This document shows positions 6,395 through 11,897 of a stretch of DNA of 40,293 nucleotides, piece after piece. The stretch is from the NCBI GenBank assembly GCA_937920345.1, contig CALGVA010000038.1:1-40293 (forward strand). Reading direction: 5' to 3'. The notes below the pieces were generated by a model. The model saw nothing but the letters and a program-made list of their open reading frames with translations. It ran no database searches and was not told where the DNA came from. Numbering within the stretch: the first letter of the stretch is position 1; each line of letters begins with the position of its first letter. Both the position numbers and the translations under genes were made by a program. The stretch comes from an uncultured Lachnospiraceae bacterium (lineage in GTDB: Bacteria; Bacillota; Clostridia; Lachnospirales; Lachnospiraceae).

Positions 6395-6595
6395 TTACGT
6401 TCCACCTGCTGCTGCTCTGCGTCCTTTACCGAAGAACTTAAACGCATAGCTGGCAAGTGCGAATGTAAGGATAATGTTTAAAGGGTAAACCTCAAACAAT
6501 GCCATAACGCTGGTTACCAGAGACACCGCTGCCGAAGTTGTTGCAGTTAAATCTGCAGGAACAGCAGACGCACCACTTAACAAAGCTAAGCCCAT
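6395..6595 (-). CDS. Probable major coat protein (pVIII-like, 66 aa)
   Basis: A short, hydrophobic, Ala/Ser/Val-rich protein. A small-residue N-terminal region (MGLALLSGASAVPADLTATT) precedes a helical core, a transmembrane stretch (about residues 37-54, PLNIILTFALASYAFKFF) and a basic C-terminus KGRRAAAGG suited to contact the packaged DNA. This is the profile of inovirus pVIII. There is an excellent AAGGAGG ribosome site, in keeping with very high expression, and a terminator directly downstream. Whether residues up to VPA act as a cleaved leader is unclear, because the N-terminus lacks the usual basic residues. Identification rests on size, charge pattern and synteny. Confidence 0.75.
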   Translation of the reverse strand: MGLALLSGASAVPADLTATTSAAVSLVTSVMALFEVYPLNIILTFALASYAFKFFGKGRRAAAGGT

Positions 6596-6619
6596 ATGCT
6601 TTTACCTCCTTCCGTTTTA

Positions 6620-6636
6620 TACATACAATGTATGTA
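6620..6636. repeat. Short perfect palindrome upstream of the coat gene
   Basis: TACATAC (6620-6626) and GTATGTA (6630-6636) flank AAT, exactly between the stop of the 50-aa gene and the ribosome site of the coat gene. It could be a repressor operator or a small mRNA hairpin that defines the 5' end of a processed coat transcript. Confidence 0.5.
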
Positions 6637-6789
6637 CTATTCATTATCAGCTTCTGCTTCACGCATAGCCGCATAACGCTTTTCCATTTGACGCTGACGG
6701 CGTTTCACGCTGACATCTTTTACGAGCCCGACCGTCCCGATCACAAACGACACTACACATATTGCTAACATAACTTTTCCAGCTGTCAT
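6637..6789 (-). CDS. Small membrane protein (50 aa) in the pVII/pIX position
   Basis: The ATG at 6789 follows GGAGGTAAGAAGG, and the frame runs 50 codons to a TAG at 6637. The product has an N-terminal transmembrane helix (about residues 5-23, KVMLAICVVSFVIGTVGLV) followed by a highly charged helix (VKRRQRQMEKRYAAMREAEADNE). It lies between the pV-position gene and the major coat gene, where Ff phages encode the tiny virion-tip proteins pVII and pIX. The role is inferred from size and synteny. It is too short for most gene callers. Confidence 0.7.
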   Translation of the reverse strand: MTAGKVMLAICVVSFVIGTVGLVKDVSVKRRQRQMEKRYAAMREAEADNE

Positions 6790-6805
6790 TCCTTCTTACC
6801 TCCCC

Positions 6806-7141
6806 TTATTTTGCTTTCTGGTCTTCCGGCTTCGGTGCTGCTTTCTGTCCGGAAGTGCTGTCTTTAAACGGCGGCTTGTCACCAATCTCGATCATCTTGA
6901 CATCAACAAGGGTTGCCTTATCCTGAAAGCCGGGTTCATAAACAAATTCGACCCTGTCACCCGGGTGGATACCAAAATCAATGTTTGTAAACTCCCTGAT
7001 GACGTCCTGACCTTCACAGTTTGTATTTTCCTGATCATACCGTGTATAATCTTTCAAGCCGGAAATATTAAACCCCGTGCGTCTATTGCCGTCCTTCCCC
7101 TTATATTCCGATGACTTTACACCTACAATTACAACCTCCAT
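6806..7141 (-). CDS. Putative ssDNA-binding protein in the pV position (111 aa)
   Basis: The first about 85 residues read as a small beta-rich domain (MEVVIVGVKSSEYKGKDGNRRTGF... then GDRVEFVYEPGFQDKATLVDVKMI), consistent with an OB-like fold. They are followed by a Lys/Pro/Glu-rich flexible tail (DSTSGQKAAPKPEDQKAK). An N-terminal OB fold with a disordered charged tail is the usual design of phage and plasmid ssDNA-binding proteins. Its place just before the virion genes matches gene V, whose product coats the single-stranded genome before export. A purine-rich site precedes the ATG at 7141. I could not match it to a named family, so the function is inferred. Confidence 0.65.
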   Translation of the reverse strand: MEVVIVGVKSSEYKGKDGNRRTGFNISGLKDYTRYDQENTNCEGQDVIREFTNIDFGIHPGDRVEFVYEPGFQDKATLVDVKMIEIGDKPPFKDSTSGQKAAPKPEDQKAK

Positions 7142-7236
7142 GCTCTTTTCCTCTCTTTCTTCTTTTCTTTTTCTCTGTTTACAGGTTGCTTTTTTCCTTC
7201 CGCTATTACCGTGATATACTAACGCCAGAAGGAGAG

Positions 7237-7320
7237 GGGGAAGCTTTTACACTTCCCCGTGAAAAATGAGAACCAAACAAAGGTTACCATCTTTCTATGT
7301 GAAGGGCTTTTCAGCCCCTT
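7237..7320. other. Noncoding spacer with two hairpins between early and virion genes
   Basis: GGGGAAG (7237-7243) pairs with CTTCCCC (7252-7258). AAGGGC (7302-7307) pairs with GCCCCTT (7314-7320, one bulge), directly after the stop of the 58-aa gene. Neither has a T-run, so they may be processing or attenuation structures. No gene is seen in 7142-7318. Confidence 0.45.
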
Positions 7321-7495
7321 ACATACTTTCTGCTGAATTATTAATCCTCTCACAATGATACTCAAAGATACGTTCAAGACTTTTCTTCGCAAAACCATAT
7401 TCAACGTAAAGTTCTTTCAGATCATCCGTTAAAAAAAATCTGGAAAGATTCCCAAGTAGCATATCGCGTTCATTACAAATTTCCATATAATCCAT
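7319..7495 (-). CDS. Small early protein, unknown (58 aa)
   Basis: The ATG at 7495 is chosen because AAGGA lies 10 bases upstream; a GTG three codons earlier is too close to that site. The product is a soluble, mostly helical protein (MDYMEICNERDMLLGNLSRFF ... KKSLERIFEYHCERI) without signal or membrane segment. It belongs to a run of three tiny genes at the head of the minus-strand operon. Function unknown; small regulators are common at this place in inovirus-like elements. Confidence 0.6.
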   Translation of the reverse strand: MDYMEICNERDMLLGNLSRFFLTDDLKELYVEYGFAKKSLERIFEYHCERINNSAESM

Positions 7496-7515
7496 ACATA
7501 CCACTTTCCTTCACT

Positions 7516-7535
7516 GATTGCGTTGACGCAACTGC
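7516..7535. repeat. Third, diverged copy of the TTGCG...CGCAA palindromic repeat
   Basis: GATTGCGTTGACGCAACTGC matches the 20-bp repeats at 675 and 714 at 17 of 20 positions and keeps the inverted repeat TTGCG/CGCAA. Here it lies in the short spacer between the 55-aa and 58-aa genes. Confidence 0.6.
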
Positions 7536-7541
7536 CTGATT

Positions 7542-7709
7542 CTAACTTATTTCTAATTTTACCCAACCGCACGGTGAATCTGAAAAATCAAACAAACAAT
7601 GTTCTTCATCTTCACAGACAAAAAGGCAGTCTTCACAACATACAGTCCCACAGTAATTCCGGATCAGGTTGTAGGCTTCCAGTGCGTGTTCTTTAGATAT
7701 TGCTTCCAT
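7542..7709 (-). CDS. Cysteine-rich small protein (55 aa)
   Basis: The ATG at 7709 follows GGGGG at 7 bases and overlaps the end of the 66-aa gene by 17 bp, so translation is probably coupled. There are seven cysteines (one each in RNYCG, EDCLF, LFVCED, EEHCLF and SPCGW, two in VCCED), with a CxxCC-type cluster and many acidic residues. The pattern suggests a small zinc-binding or otherwise metal-bound protein. No membrane segment. Not recognised as a named family. It is below the size limit of most gene callers. Confidence 0.65.
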   Translation of the reverse strand: MEAISKEHALEAYNLIRNYCGTVCCEDCLFVCEDEEHCLFDFSDSPCGWVKLEIS

Positions 7710-7893
7710 GTTCAAACCCCCGCAAATTTATTTCTGACCGCAGATAATTAACAACATACACGCAGTCCTTTATTGCCATATCCGGATACCTGCCTGACAT
7801 GTAATAAAAAATTGATGATTCAAAAAAAGATTCCTCACTGACAAAACTTGCCCTTACTTCTCTAACTACCTCTGCTATTTCTGTTTTACTCAT
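7693..7893 (-). CDS. Small early protein, unknown (66 aa)
   Basis: First gene of the minus-strand phage operon. The ATG at 7893 follows GAAGGGAG. The product is soluble and helical (MSKTEIAEVVREVRASFVSEE ... DMAIKDCVYVVNYLRSEINLRG), with no signal or membrane segment and no recognised family. It overlaps the cysteine-rich gene by 17 bp. The 140 bp to the divergent plus-strand gene at 8035 must hold the operon promoter, but I see no convincing minus-strand -35/-10 pair there. Confidence 0.65.
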   Translation of the reverse strand: MSKTEIAEVVREVRASFVSEESFFESSIFYYMSGRYPDMAIKDCVYVVNYLRSEINLRGFEHGSNI

Positions 7894-7937
7894 TTCTCTT
7901 TTCTCTCCCTTCTGTACCTTTTATTGGACTCTGTCCG

Positions 7938-7946
7938 TGATACAAT
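7938..7946 (+). promoter_or_regulatory. Possible extended -10 promoter for the 51-aa gene
   Basis: TG-A-TACAAT is an extended -10 element (TGnTATAAT type). The leader that follows contains an inverted repeat GGCGGG (7969-7974) / CCCGCC (7997-8002). No good -35 is seen, as is usual for extended -10 promoters. Confidence 0.45.
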
Positions 7947-8034
7947 AAAAACTAAAAACCCATCTGCAGGCGGGAAAAACCTTCACAGGGGACAAACCCG
8001 CCCGCCGGGGAACAAAGAAAGAAGGTGAAATATA

Positions 8035-8190
8035 ATGGACGAGCTTATGCACGCATCTTTCACAGGAGCTATCATTGGTGTTTTTCAGGGATTGTATATT
8101 TTCTTCCGATCCGCAATCTCTTCTCCACCAATGATAATTTTGTTTATCCTGATCATTCTGAAAAGACTTTCACACAAACTCTATCACTAA
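8035..8190 (+). CDS. Counter-oriented small membrane protein (51 aa)
   Basis: The ATG at 8035 follows GAAGGTG, and the frame runs to a TAA at 8188-8190, directly before a strong terminator. The product has a weakly hydrophobic N-terminal helix (ASFTGAIIGVFQGLYIFF) and a strong C-terminal one (PPMIILFILIILK) ending in a basic tail, so one or two membrane passes. A longer open frame in another register over the same bases has no ribosome site and is a shadow. The gene is an autonomous unit (promoter, RBS, terminator) divergent from the phage operon. Function unknown; an immunity or exclusion role is possible. Confidence 0.7.
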   Translation: MDELMHASFTGAIIGVFQGLYIFFRSAISSPPMIILFILIILKRLSHKLYH

Positions 8191-8198
8191 TTTCACGT

Positions 8199-8230
8199 CC
8201 CCCGGCTTTACCGCTGGGGGTTCTTCGTTT
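8199..8230 (+). terminator. Rho-independent terminator closing the element
   Basis: CCCCCGGC (8199-8206) pairs with GCTGGGGG (8213-8220) with one G-U pair and loop TTTACC, followed by TTCTTCGTTT. It ends the 51-aa gene and insulates the phage region from the core rplS gene. Confidence 0.8.
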
Positions 8231-8278
8231 AAAATAAATTTTACAACCGGGGTGGACTGGCGGGCTGCAACAAAACAC

Positions 8279-8307
8279 TTGCATTTTAACAGATAGTATG
8301 CTAAATT
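8279..8307 (+). promoter_or_regulatory. Likely rplS promoter
   Basis: TTGCAT (8279-8284), a 17-bp spacer and TAAATT (8302-8307). Moderate consensus fit. It lies 75 bp upstream of rplS. Confidence 0.5.
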
Positions 8308-8314
8308 ATTAATG

Positions 8315-8381
8315 TTGCGAATAAAGATGGTCCTCTGTTACAGAACGTATTAAGAACATCCATATATTTAGGAGGCAGATT
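8315..8381 (+). promoter_or_regulatory. rplS leader, possible L19 autoregulatory element
   Basis: The leader contains CTG-TTA-CAG and ATGG/CCAT pairings. CCTC at 8332-8335 could pair with the GAGG of the ribosome site at 8371-8375, a simple way to block translation. Firmicutes rplS genes are known to carry L19 leader RNAs; this one is only tentatively matched. Confidence 0.35.
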
Positions 8382-8729
8382 ATGAACGAGATTATCAGAG
8401 AAATCGAAGCTGAACAGTTGAAGGAAACAGTCAGTGATTTTAGCGTGGGAGATACTGTTAAAGTATACGGTAAAATCAAAGAGGGAAACCGTGAGAGAGT
8501 TCAGGTTTTCGAGGGAACCGTACTTAAGATACAGGGTGGAAGCAGCAGAGCGACTTTCACAGTAAGAAAAGTATCGAACGGCGTCGGTGTTGAGAAGACG
8601 TGGCCTATGCATTCTCCCAATGTCGAGAAGGTTGAGGTAGTGAGAAGAGGTAAAGTAAGACGTGCGAAACTGAACTACTTGAGAGACCGTGTCGGCAAGA
8701 GAGCGAAGGTTAAAGAGTTGGTAAAATAA
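8382..8729 (+). CDS. rplS: 50S ribosomal protein L19
   Basis: A 115-aa protein of the usual L19 length. The characteristic blocks are FSVGDTVKVYGKIKEGNRERVQVFEGTV, GVGVEKTWPMHSPNVEKVEVVRRGKVRRAKLNYLRDRVGK and a basic tail. L19 sits at the interface of the ribosomal subunits. The start has a perfect AGGAGG site. It is followed by a strong terminator, so it appears to be expressed apart from the signal peptidase gene downstream. In related genomes trmD lies upstream, but here the phage-like element does. Confidence 0.98.
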   Translation: MNEIIREIEAEQLKETVSDFSVGDTVKVYGKIKEGNRERVQVFEGTVLKIQGGSSRATFTVRKVSNGVGVEKTWPMHSPNVEKVEVVRRGKVRRAKLNYLRDRVGKRAKVKELVK

Positions 8730-8744
8730 TTTCATCAGTCAGTG

Positions 8745-8782
8745 ACAGATACCTTGAAGCAATTTGAGGTATCTGTTTTTTT
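8745..8782 (+). terminator. Rho-independent terminator of rplS
   Basis: Perfect 10-bp stem ACAGATACCT (8745-8754) / AGGTATCTGT (8767-8776) followed by a run of seven T. Confidence 0.92.
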
Positions 8783-8791
8783 GACGGAAGA

Positions 8792-8820
8792 TTGCTTTTA
8801 GGTGCTGATGTTGGTATAAT
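8792..8820 (+). promoter_or_regulatory. Promoter of the lepB-rbgA-lepB-rnhB operon
   Basis: TTGCTT (8792-8797), 17-bp spacer, perfect TATAAT (8815-8820). Transcription would start near 8827, which excludes the longest in-frame start of the signal peptidase: its TTG is the -35 element itself. Confidence 0.8.
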
Positions 8821-8908
8821 ACGAAAGTGGCAGTCGGAAAATGTTTTGCCGGCAGAGAGACCGGTTCAGGATCATGCAGATGAGTATAAGCGTAATGAGG
8901 AACGACAC

Positions 8909-9493
8909 GTGGCGAAAAGAAAAGGATTAACCTTTTATCAAAAGAAAAAGAAACTGAACCCGACATTGATTAAAGATATCTTTGAGATGATCGTGGGCGG
9001 AATGATTGCCGTTTTTCTGGCATTCGTTATCGTATTTTCGGTCGGGATGCGTACGAGCGTGGTAGGGGATTCCATGGAGCCGGTGCTGTTTAACGGACAG
9101 GAGATTCTGATGAACAGAGTGGTATACAGGCTCTCGACACCAAAGCGGGGAGATGTGATCGTATTTTTACCGAACGGGAACGAGAACTCCCATTTTTATG
9201 TCAAAAGAGTCGTCGGACTGCCGGGCGAGAAGATTCAGATTCTGGATGGGAATGTTTATATTAACGGTGCATTACTGGAAGAAGACGAGACTTTTGATAA
9301 AATGCTCGATGCCGGCATCGCGCGGAGCGAACTGGAACTTGCCACAGACGAGTTCTTTGTGCTTGGAGATAATCGCAACAGCAGTGAAGACAGCCGTTCC
9401 GGTAATATTGGCGCGGTCAAAAGAGACACGATCATTGGCAAGGCGTGGTTCCATATGGCGTCAGACCAGGACAGCATGGGGCTGATCAAATAG
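8909..9493 (+). CDS. lepB: Type I signal peptidase (first copy)
   Basis: Membrane-bound Ser/Lys protease that removes signal peptides from exported proteins. The GTG at 8909 is chosen because GAGG lies upstream and a promoter occupies the longer reading frame; this gives 194 aa. A basic cytoplasmic N-terminus precedes one transmembrane helix (about residues 27-46). Then come box B GDSMEP with nucleophile Ser55, box D HFYVKRVVGLPGE with the general-base Lys, and box E VLGDNRNSSEDSR. One membrane anchor and this length fit the Gram-positive (SipS-like) type. It is followed by rbgA and a second signal peptidase, a common arrangement near rplS in Clostridia. Confidence 0.93.
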   Translation: MAKRKGLTFYQKKKKLNPTLIKDIFEMIVGGMIAVFLAFVIVFSVGMRTSVVGDSMEPVLFNGQEILMNRVVYRLSTPKRGDVIVFLPNGNENSHFYVKRVVGLPGEKIQILDGNVYINGALLEEDETFDKMLDAGIARSELELATDEFFVLGDNRNSSEDSRSGNIGAVKRDTIIGKAWFHMASDQDSMGLIK

Positions 9494-9516
9494 GCGTCGA
9501 AAGGATTGGAAGACAG

Positions 9517-10395
9517 ATGAATTATCAATGGTATCCGGGTCATATGACCAAAGCAAAACGAATGATGCAGGAAAATATCGGATTGATTGATCTGGTGATA
9601 GAGCTGGTCGATGCGAGGATTCCGCTCAGCAGCCGCAATCCGGACATAGATGAACTGGGAAAGAATAAATCGCGGTTGATTCTGCTCAATAAATCAGATC
9701 TGGCGGACGCATCAGCAAACCGGCTGTGGATGGATTATTTTCAAAAAAAAGGATTTCATGTGCTGGAGATCAATGCCAAAAGCGGCCGGGGGCTGAAGTC
9801 GATTCACGGAATCGTCAGGGAAGCCTGTCAGGAAAAGATTGAGCGCGACAGGAAGCGGGGAATAAAGAACAGACCGATCCGTGCGATCGTGGTGGGGATT
9901 CCGAATGTGGGTAAATCCACTTTTATTAATTCTTTTGCGGGCAAGGCGTGCACGAAGACCGGTAATAAGCCCGGCGTTACGAAAGGAAAGCAGTGGATTC
10001 GCATGAATAAGGAGCTGGAGCTTCTGGACACTCCCGGTATCCTGTGGCCGAAGTTTGAGAGCGAGGAGGTCGGCAGAAATCTTGCGCTGATCGGTTCCAT
10101 GAATGATGAAATCCTGCAGATGACAGAGCTTGCGGCAGACCTGATCGCATATCTGTTAAAATATTACAGAGATATTCTTGCGGAAAGGTACCGGATGGAA
10201 GATATGGATGATATGTCCACGCCGCTTATGGTGCTGACCCATGTCTGCGAGAGTCGTAAGTGCTATAAGAAGGGGCAGGAGGCGGACTACGAGAAAGCCT
10301 CCTCTATTGTGATGGAGGATTTCAGAAGCGGCAGGATCGGCAGGATTACATTGGAACTGCCGGATGCGGACGGGAATCAGCCTGAAACGGTATAA
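9517..10395 (+). CDS. rbgA: Ribosome biogenesis GTPase A
   Basis: Circularly permuted GTPase that acts late in 50S subunit assembly. The motifs appear in the permuted order: G4 NKSDLAD first, then G1 GIPNVGKST (from residue 127), and G3 DTPGIL. The N-terminal MNYQWYPGHMTKAKR is a family signature. The ATG at 9517 gives 292 aa, the usual length; a longer in-frame start overlaps the signal peptidase gene and has no site. It sits in the conserved rplS-lepB-rbgA-rnhB neighbourhood. Confidence 0.96.
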   Translation: MNYQWYPGHMTKAKRMMQENIGLIDLVIELVDARIPLSSRNPDIDELGKNKSRLILLNKSDLADASANRLWMDYFQKKGFHVLEINAKSGRGLKSIHGIVREACQEKIERDRKRGIKNRPIRAIVVGIPNVGKSTFINSFAGKACTKTGNKPGVTKGKQWIRMNKELELLDTPGILWPKFESEEVGRNLALIGSMNDEILQMTELAADLIAYLLKYYRDILAERYRMEDMDDMSTPLMVLTHVCESRKCYKKGQEADYEKASSIVMEDFRSGRIGRITLELPDADGNQPETV

Positions 10396-10439
10396 ATCCA
10401 AGAAGACGGAATGACGGATGGAATTGAGGAATGGACATC

Positions 10440-10979
10440 ATGAAGAAAGTATTAAGAGAGATATTGAGTACCAGTTTGTACATATTGTTTGTTTTGTGTG
10501 CAGTTTATCTGGTGATCCATTTTGTAGGACAGAGAACGCAGGTGCTCGGAAGCTCTATGGAACCGAAATTAAGCAGTGAGGACAATCTGATCGTAGACAA
10601 GATCAGCTACCGGTTTCATGATCCGGAGCGTTTTGATATTATTGTTTTTCCTTTCCGGTATGAGGAAAATGTGTTCTATATCAAGAGAATAATCGGACTG
10701 CCCGGTGAGACTGTGCAGATCGACGAGGAAGGCAATATTATCATAGACGGAGAAGTACTTGACGAAGGATACGGCAAGGAAGTCATACAGAGCCCGGGAA
10801 GAGCCTATGAGGAGATTGTCCTCGGAGACGACGAGTACTTCGTTATGGGAGATAATCGCAATAACAGTACAGACAGCAGGGACCCTTCGGTGGGTAATAT
10901 CACGAGGGATGAGATTGTGGGCAGAGCGTGGCTGCGCATCTGGCCTTTCAACAAATTCGGATTCATTAAGCACCGTTAA
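10440..10979 (+). CDS. lepB: Type I signal peptidase (second copy)
   Basis: A second, diverged membrane signal peptidase of 179 aa. There is an N-terminal transmembrane helix (STSLYILFVLCAVYLVIHFV). The boxes are GSSMEP with nucleophile Ser39, FYIKRIIGLPGE with the catalytic Lys, and VMGDNRNNSTDSRDP. The ATG at 10440 is preferred because GAGGA lies 9 bases upstream; an ATG three codons earlier is too close to it. Paralogous signal peptidases in one operon may divide substrates, but specificity cannot be read here. Confidence 0.93.
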   Translation: MKKVLREILSTSLYILFVLCAVYLVIHFVGQRTQVLGSSMEPKLSSEDNLIVDKISYRFHDPERFDIIVFPFRYEENVFYIKRIIGLPGETVQIDEEGNIIIDGEVLDEGYGKEVIQSPGRAYEEIVLGDDEYFVMGDNRNNSTDSRDPSVGNITRDEIVGRAWLRIWPFNKFGFIKHR

Positions 10980-11008
10980 CAGAAGACAGCGCAGAAATGG
11001 AGATAATG

Positions 11009-11767
11009 ATGACGGAGAAGATCGGAATCATAAAAGAAAAACTGCAGGCGGCTACGATGGAGGAGCTGCCTGTTTTACTCATGCAATATGAGCAGGATGA
11101 CAGAGCCGGGGTGCGGGCGGCTGTAGAGAGAGGCAGAAAGTGTCTGGCAGCTTATGAGAAAGAAAAGGCCCGCTGTGAAACGCTTAAAAAATATGAGCGG
11201 GAATATGCGGCATATACTCATATATGCGGGATCGACGAAGTGGGACGCGGTCCGTTAGCAGGTCCGGTAGTCGCCGGGGCGGTAATTCTTCCAAAAAATT
11301 GTGACATTTTATATATCAATGATTCTAAGAAACTGTCCGAAAAAAAGAGAGAGGAACTTTATGATGTGATTATGGAACGGGCAGTTGCAGTCGGGCTCGG
11401 CTACAGTACGCCGGAACGGATCGATGAGATCAACATTCTGCAGGCGACTTATGAGGCAATGCGGCAGGCGGTTGCCAGTCTGCAGGTCACACCGGATCTT
11501 CTGTTAAATGATGCCGTCACCATTCCGGAAGTAACGGTCAGACAGATACCGATCATTAAAGGGGATGCCAAGAGTATCTCGATCGGGGCAGCCAGTATCG
11601 TGGCGAAGGTTACGCGGGACCGTCTTATGGTACAGTATGATGAGGTGTATCCGCAGTATGGTTTTGCATCTAACAAGGGCTACGGCGCACAGATACATAT
11701 TGATGCCTTGAAGAAATACGGACCATGCCCGATCCACAGAAGATCATTTATCACGCATTTTATCTGA
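11009..11767 (+). CDS. rnhB: Ribonuclease HII
   Basis: Cleaves the RNA strand of RNA-DNA hybrids and removes misincorporated ribonucleotides. The catalytic core starts with GIDEVGRGPLAGPVVAGAV, which carries the first Asp-Glu pair. LLNDAV and KGDAKSISIGAASIVAKVTRD follow, and the C-terminal HRRSF is conserved. An N-terminal helical extension of about 70 residues precedes the core, as in many Firmicute RnhB proteins. Several start codons are possible between 10997 and 11009; the one chosen has GGAG at 6 bases. Confidence 0.95.
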   Translation: MTEKIGIIKEKLQAATMEELPVLLMQYEQDDRAGVRAAVERGRKCLAAYEKEKARCETLKKYEREYAAYTHICGIDEVGRGPLAGPVVAGAVILPKNCDILYINDSKKLSEKKREELYDVIMERAVAVGLGYSTPERIDEINILQATYEAMRQAVASLQVTPDLLLNDAVTIPEVTVRQIPIIKGDAKSISIGAASIVAKVTRDRLMVQYDEVYPQYGFASNKGYGAQIHIDALKKYGPCPIHRRSFITHFI

Positions 11768-11897
11768 CTGACAGGCGTAATTATCAGTATATTTGAGTCA
11801 GAGCAGGGGATATTCCCTGACCGCAGCTGGAAATAAAAGTCTTAGATGTTTATGGTGCGCGTCATCGCAGCAGATGGCTCTGGTATGGAGGATTAGG

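Larger units (their letters stand above)
1..8230 (-). mobile_element. Integrated inovirus-like (filamentous phage) element with CRESS-type replication module
   Basis: On the minus strand this region carries, in transcription order, several tiny early genes, a pV-position protein, a 50-aa membrane protein, a coat-like protein, a terminator, a pIII-like secreted and anchored protein, small membrane proteins, a pI/Zot ATPase, a noncoding origin region and a Rep. This is essentially the Ff phage order (V, VII/IX, VIII, terminator, III, VI, I, intergenic region), with the replication gene placed after the origin. The region is visibly more A+T-rich than the core genes that follow. The right limit is taken as the terminator before the rplS promoter. 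The left limit is not resolved, because bases 1-157 do not look like the core gene expected upstream of rplS (trmD). No integrase, transposase or att repeat was identified. The identity is well supported; the ends are inferred. Confidence 0.85.

Noticed and set aside
8792..8908. N-terminal extension of the first signal peptidase
   Set aside because: The upstream TTG start is the -35 box of a near-perfect promoter whose TATAAT lies 17 bp downstream, so transcripts begin after it.
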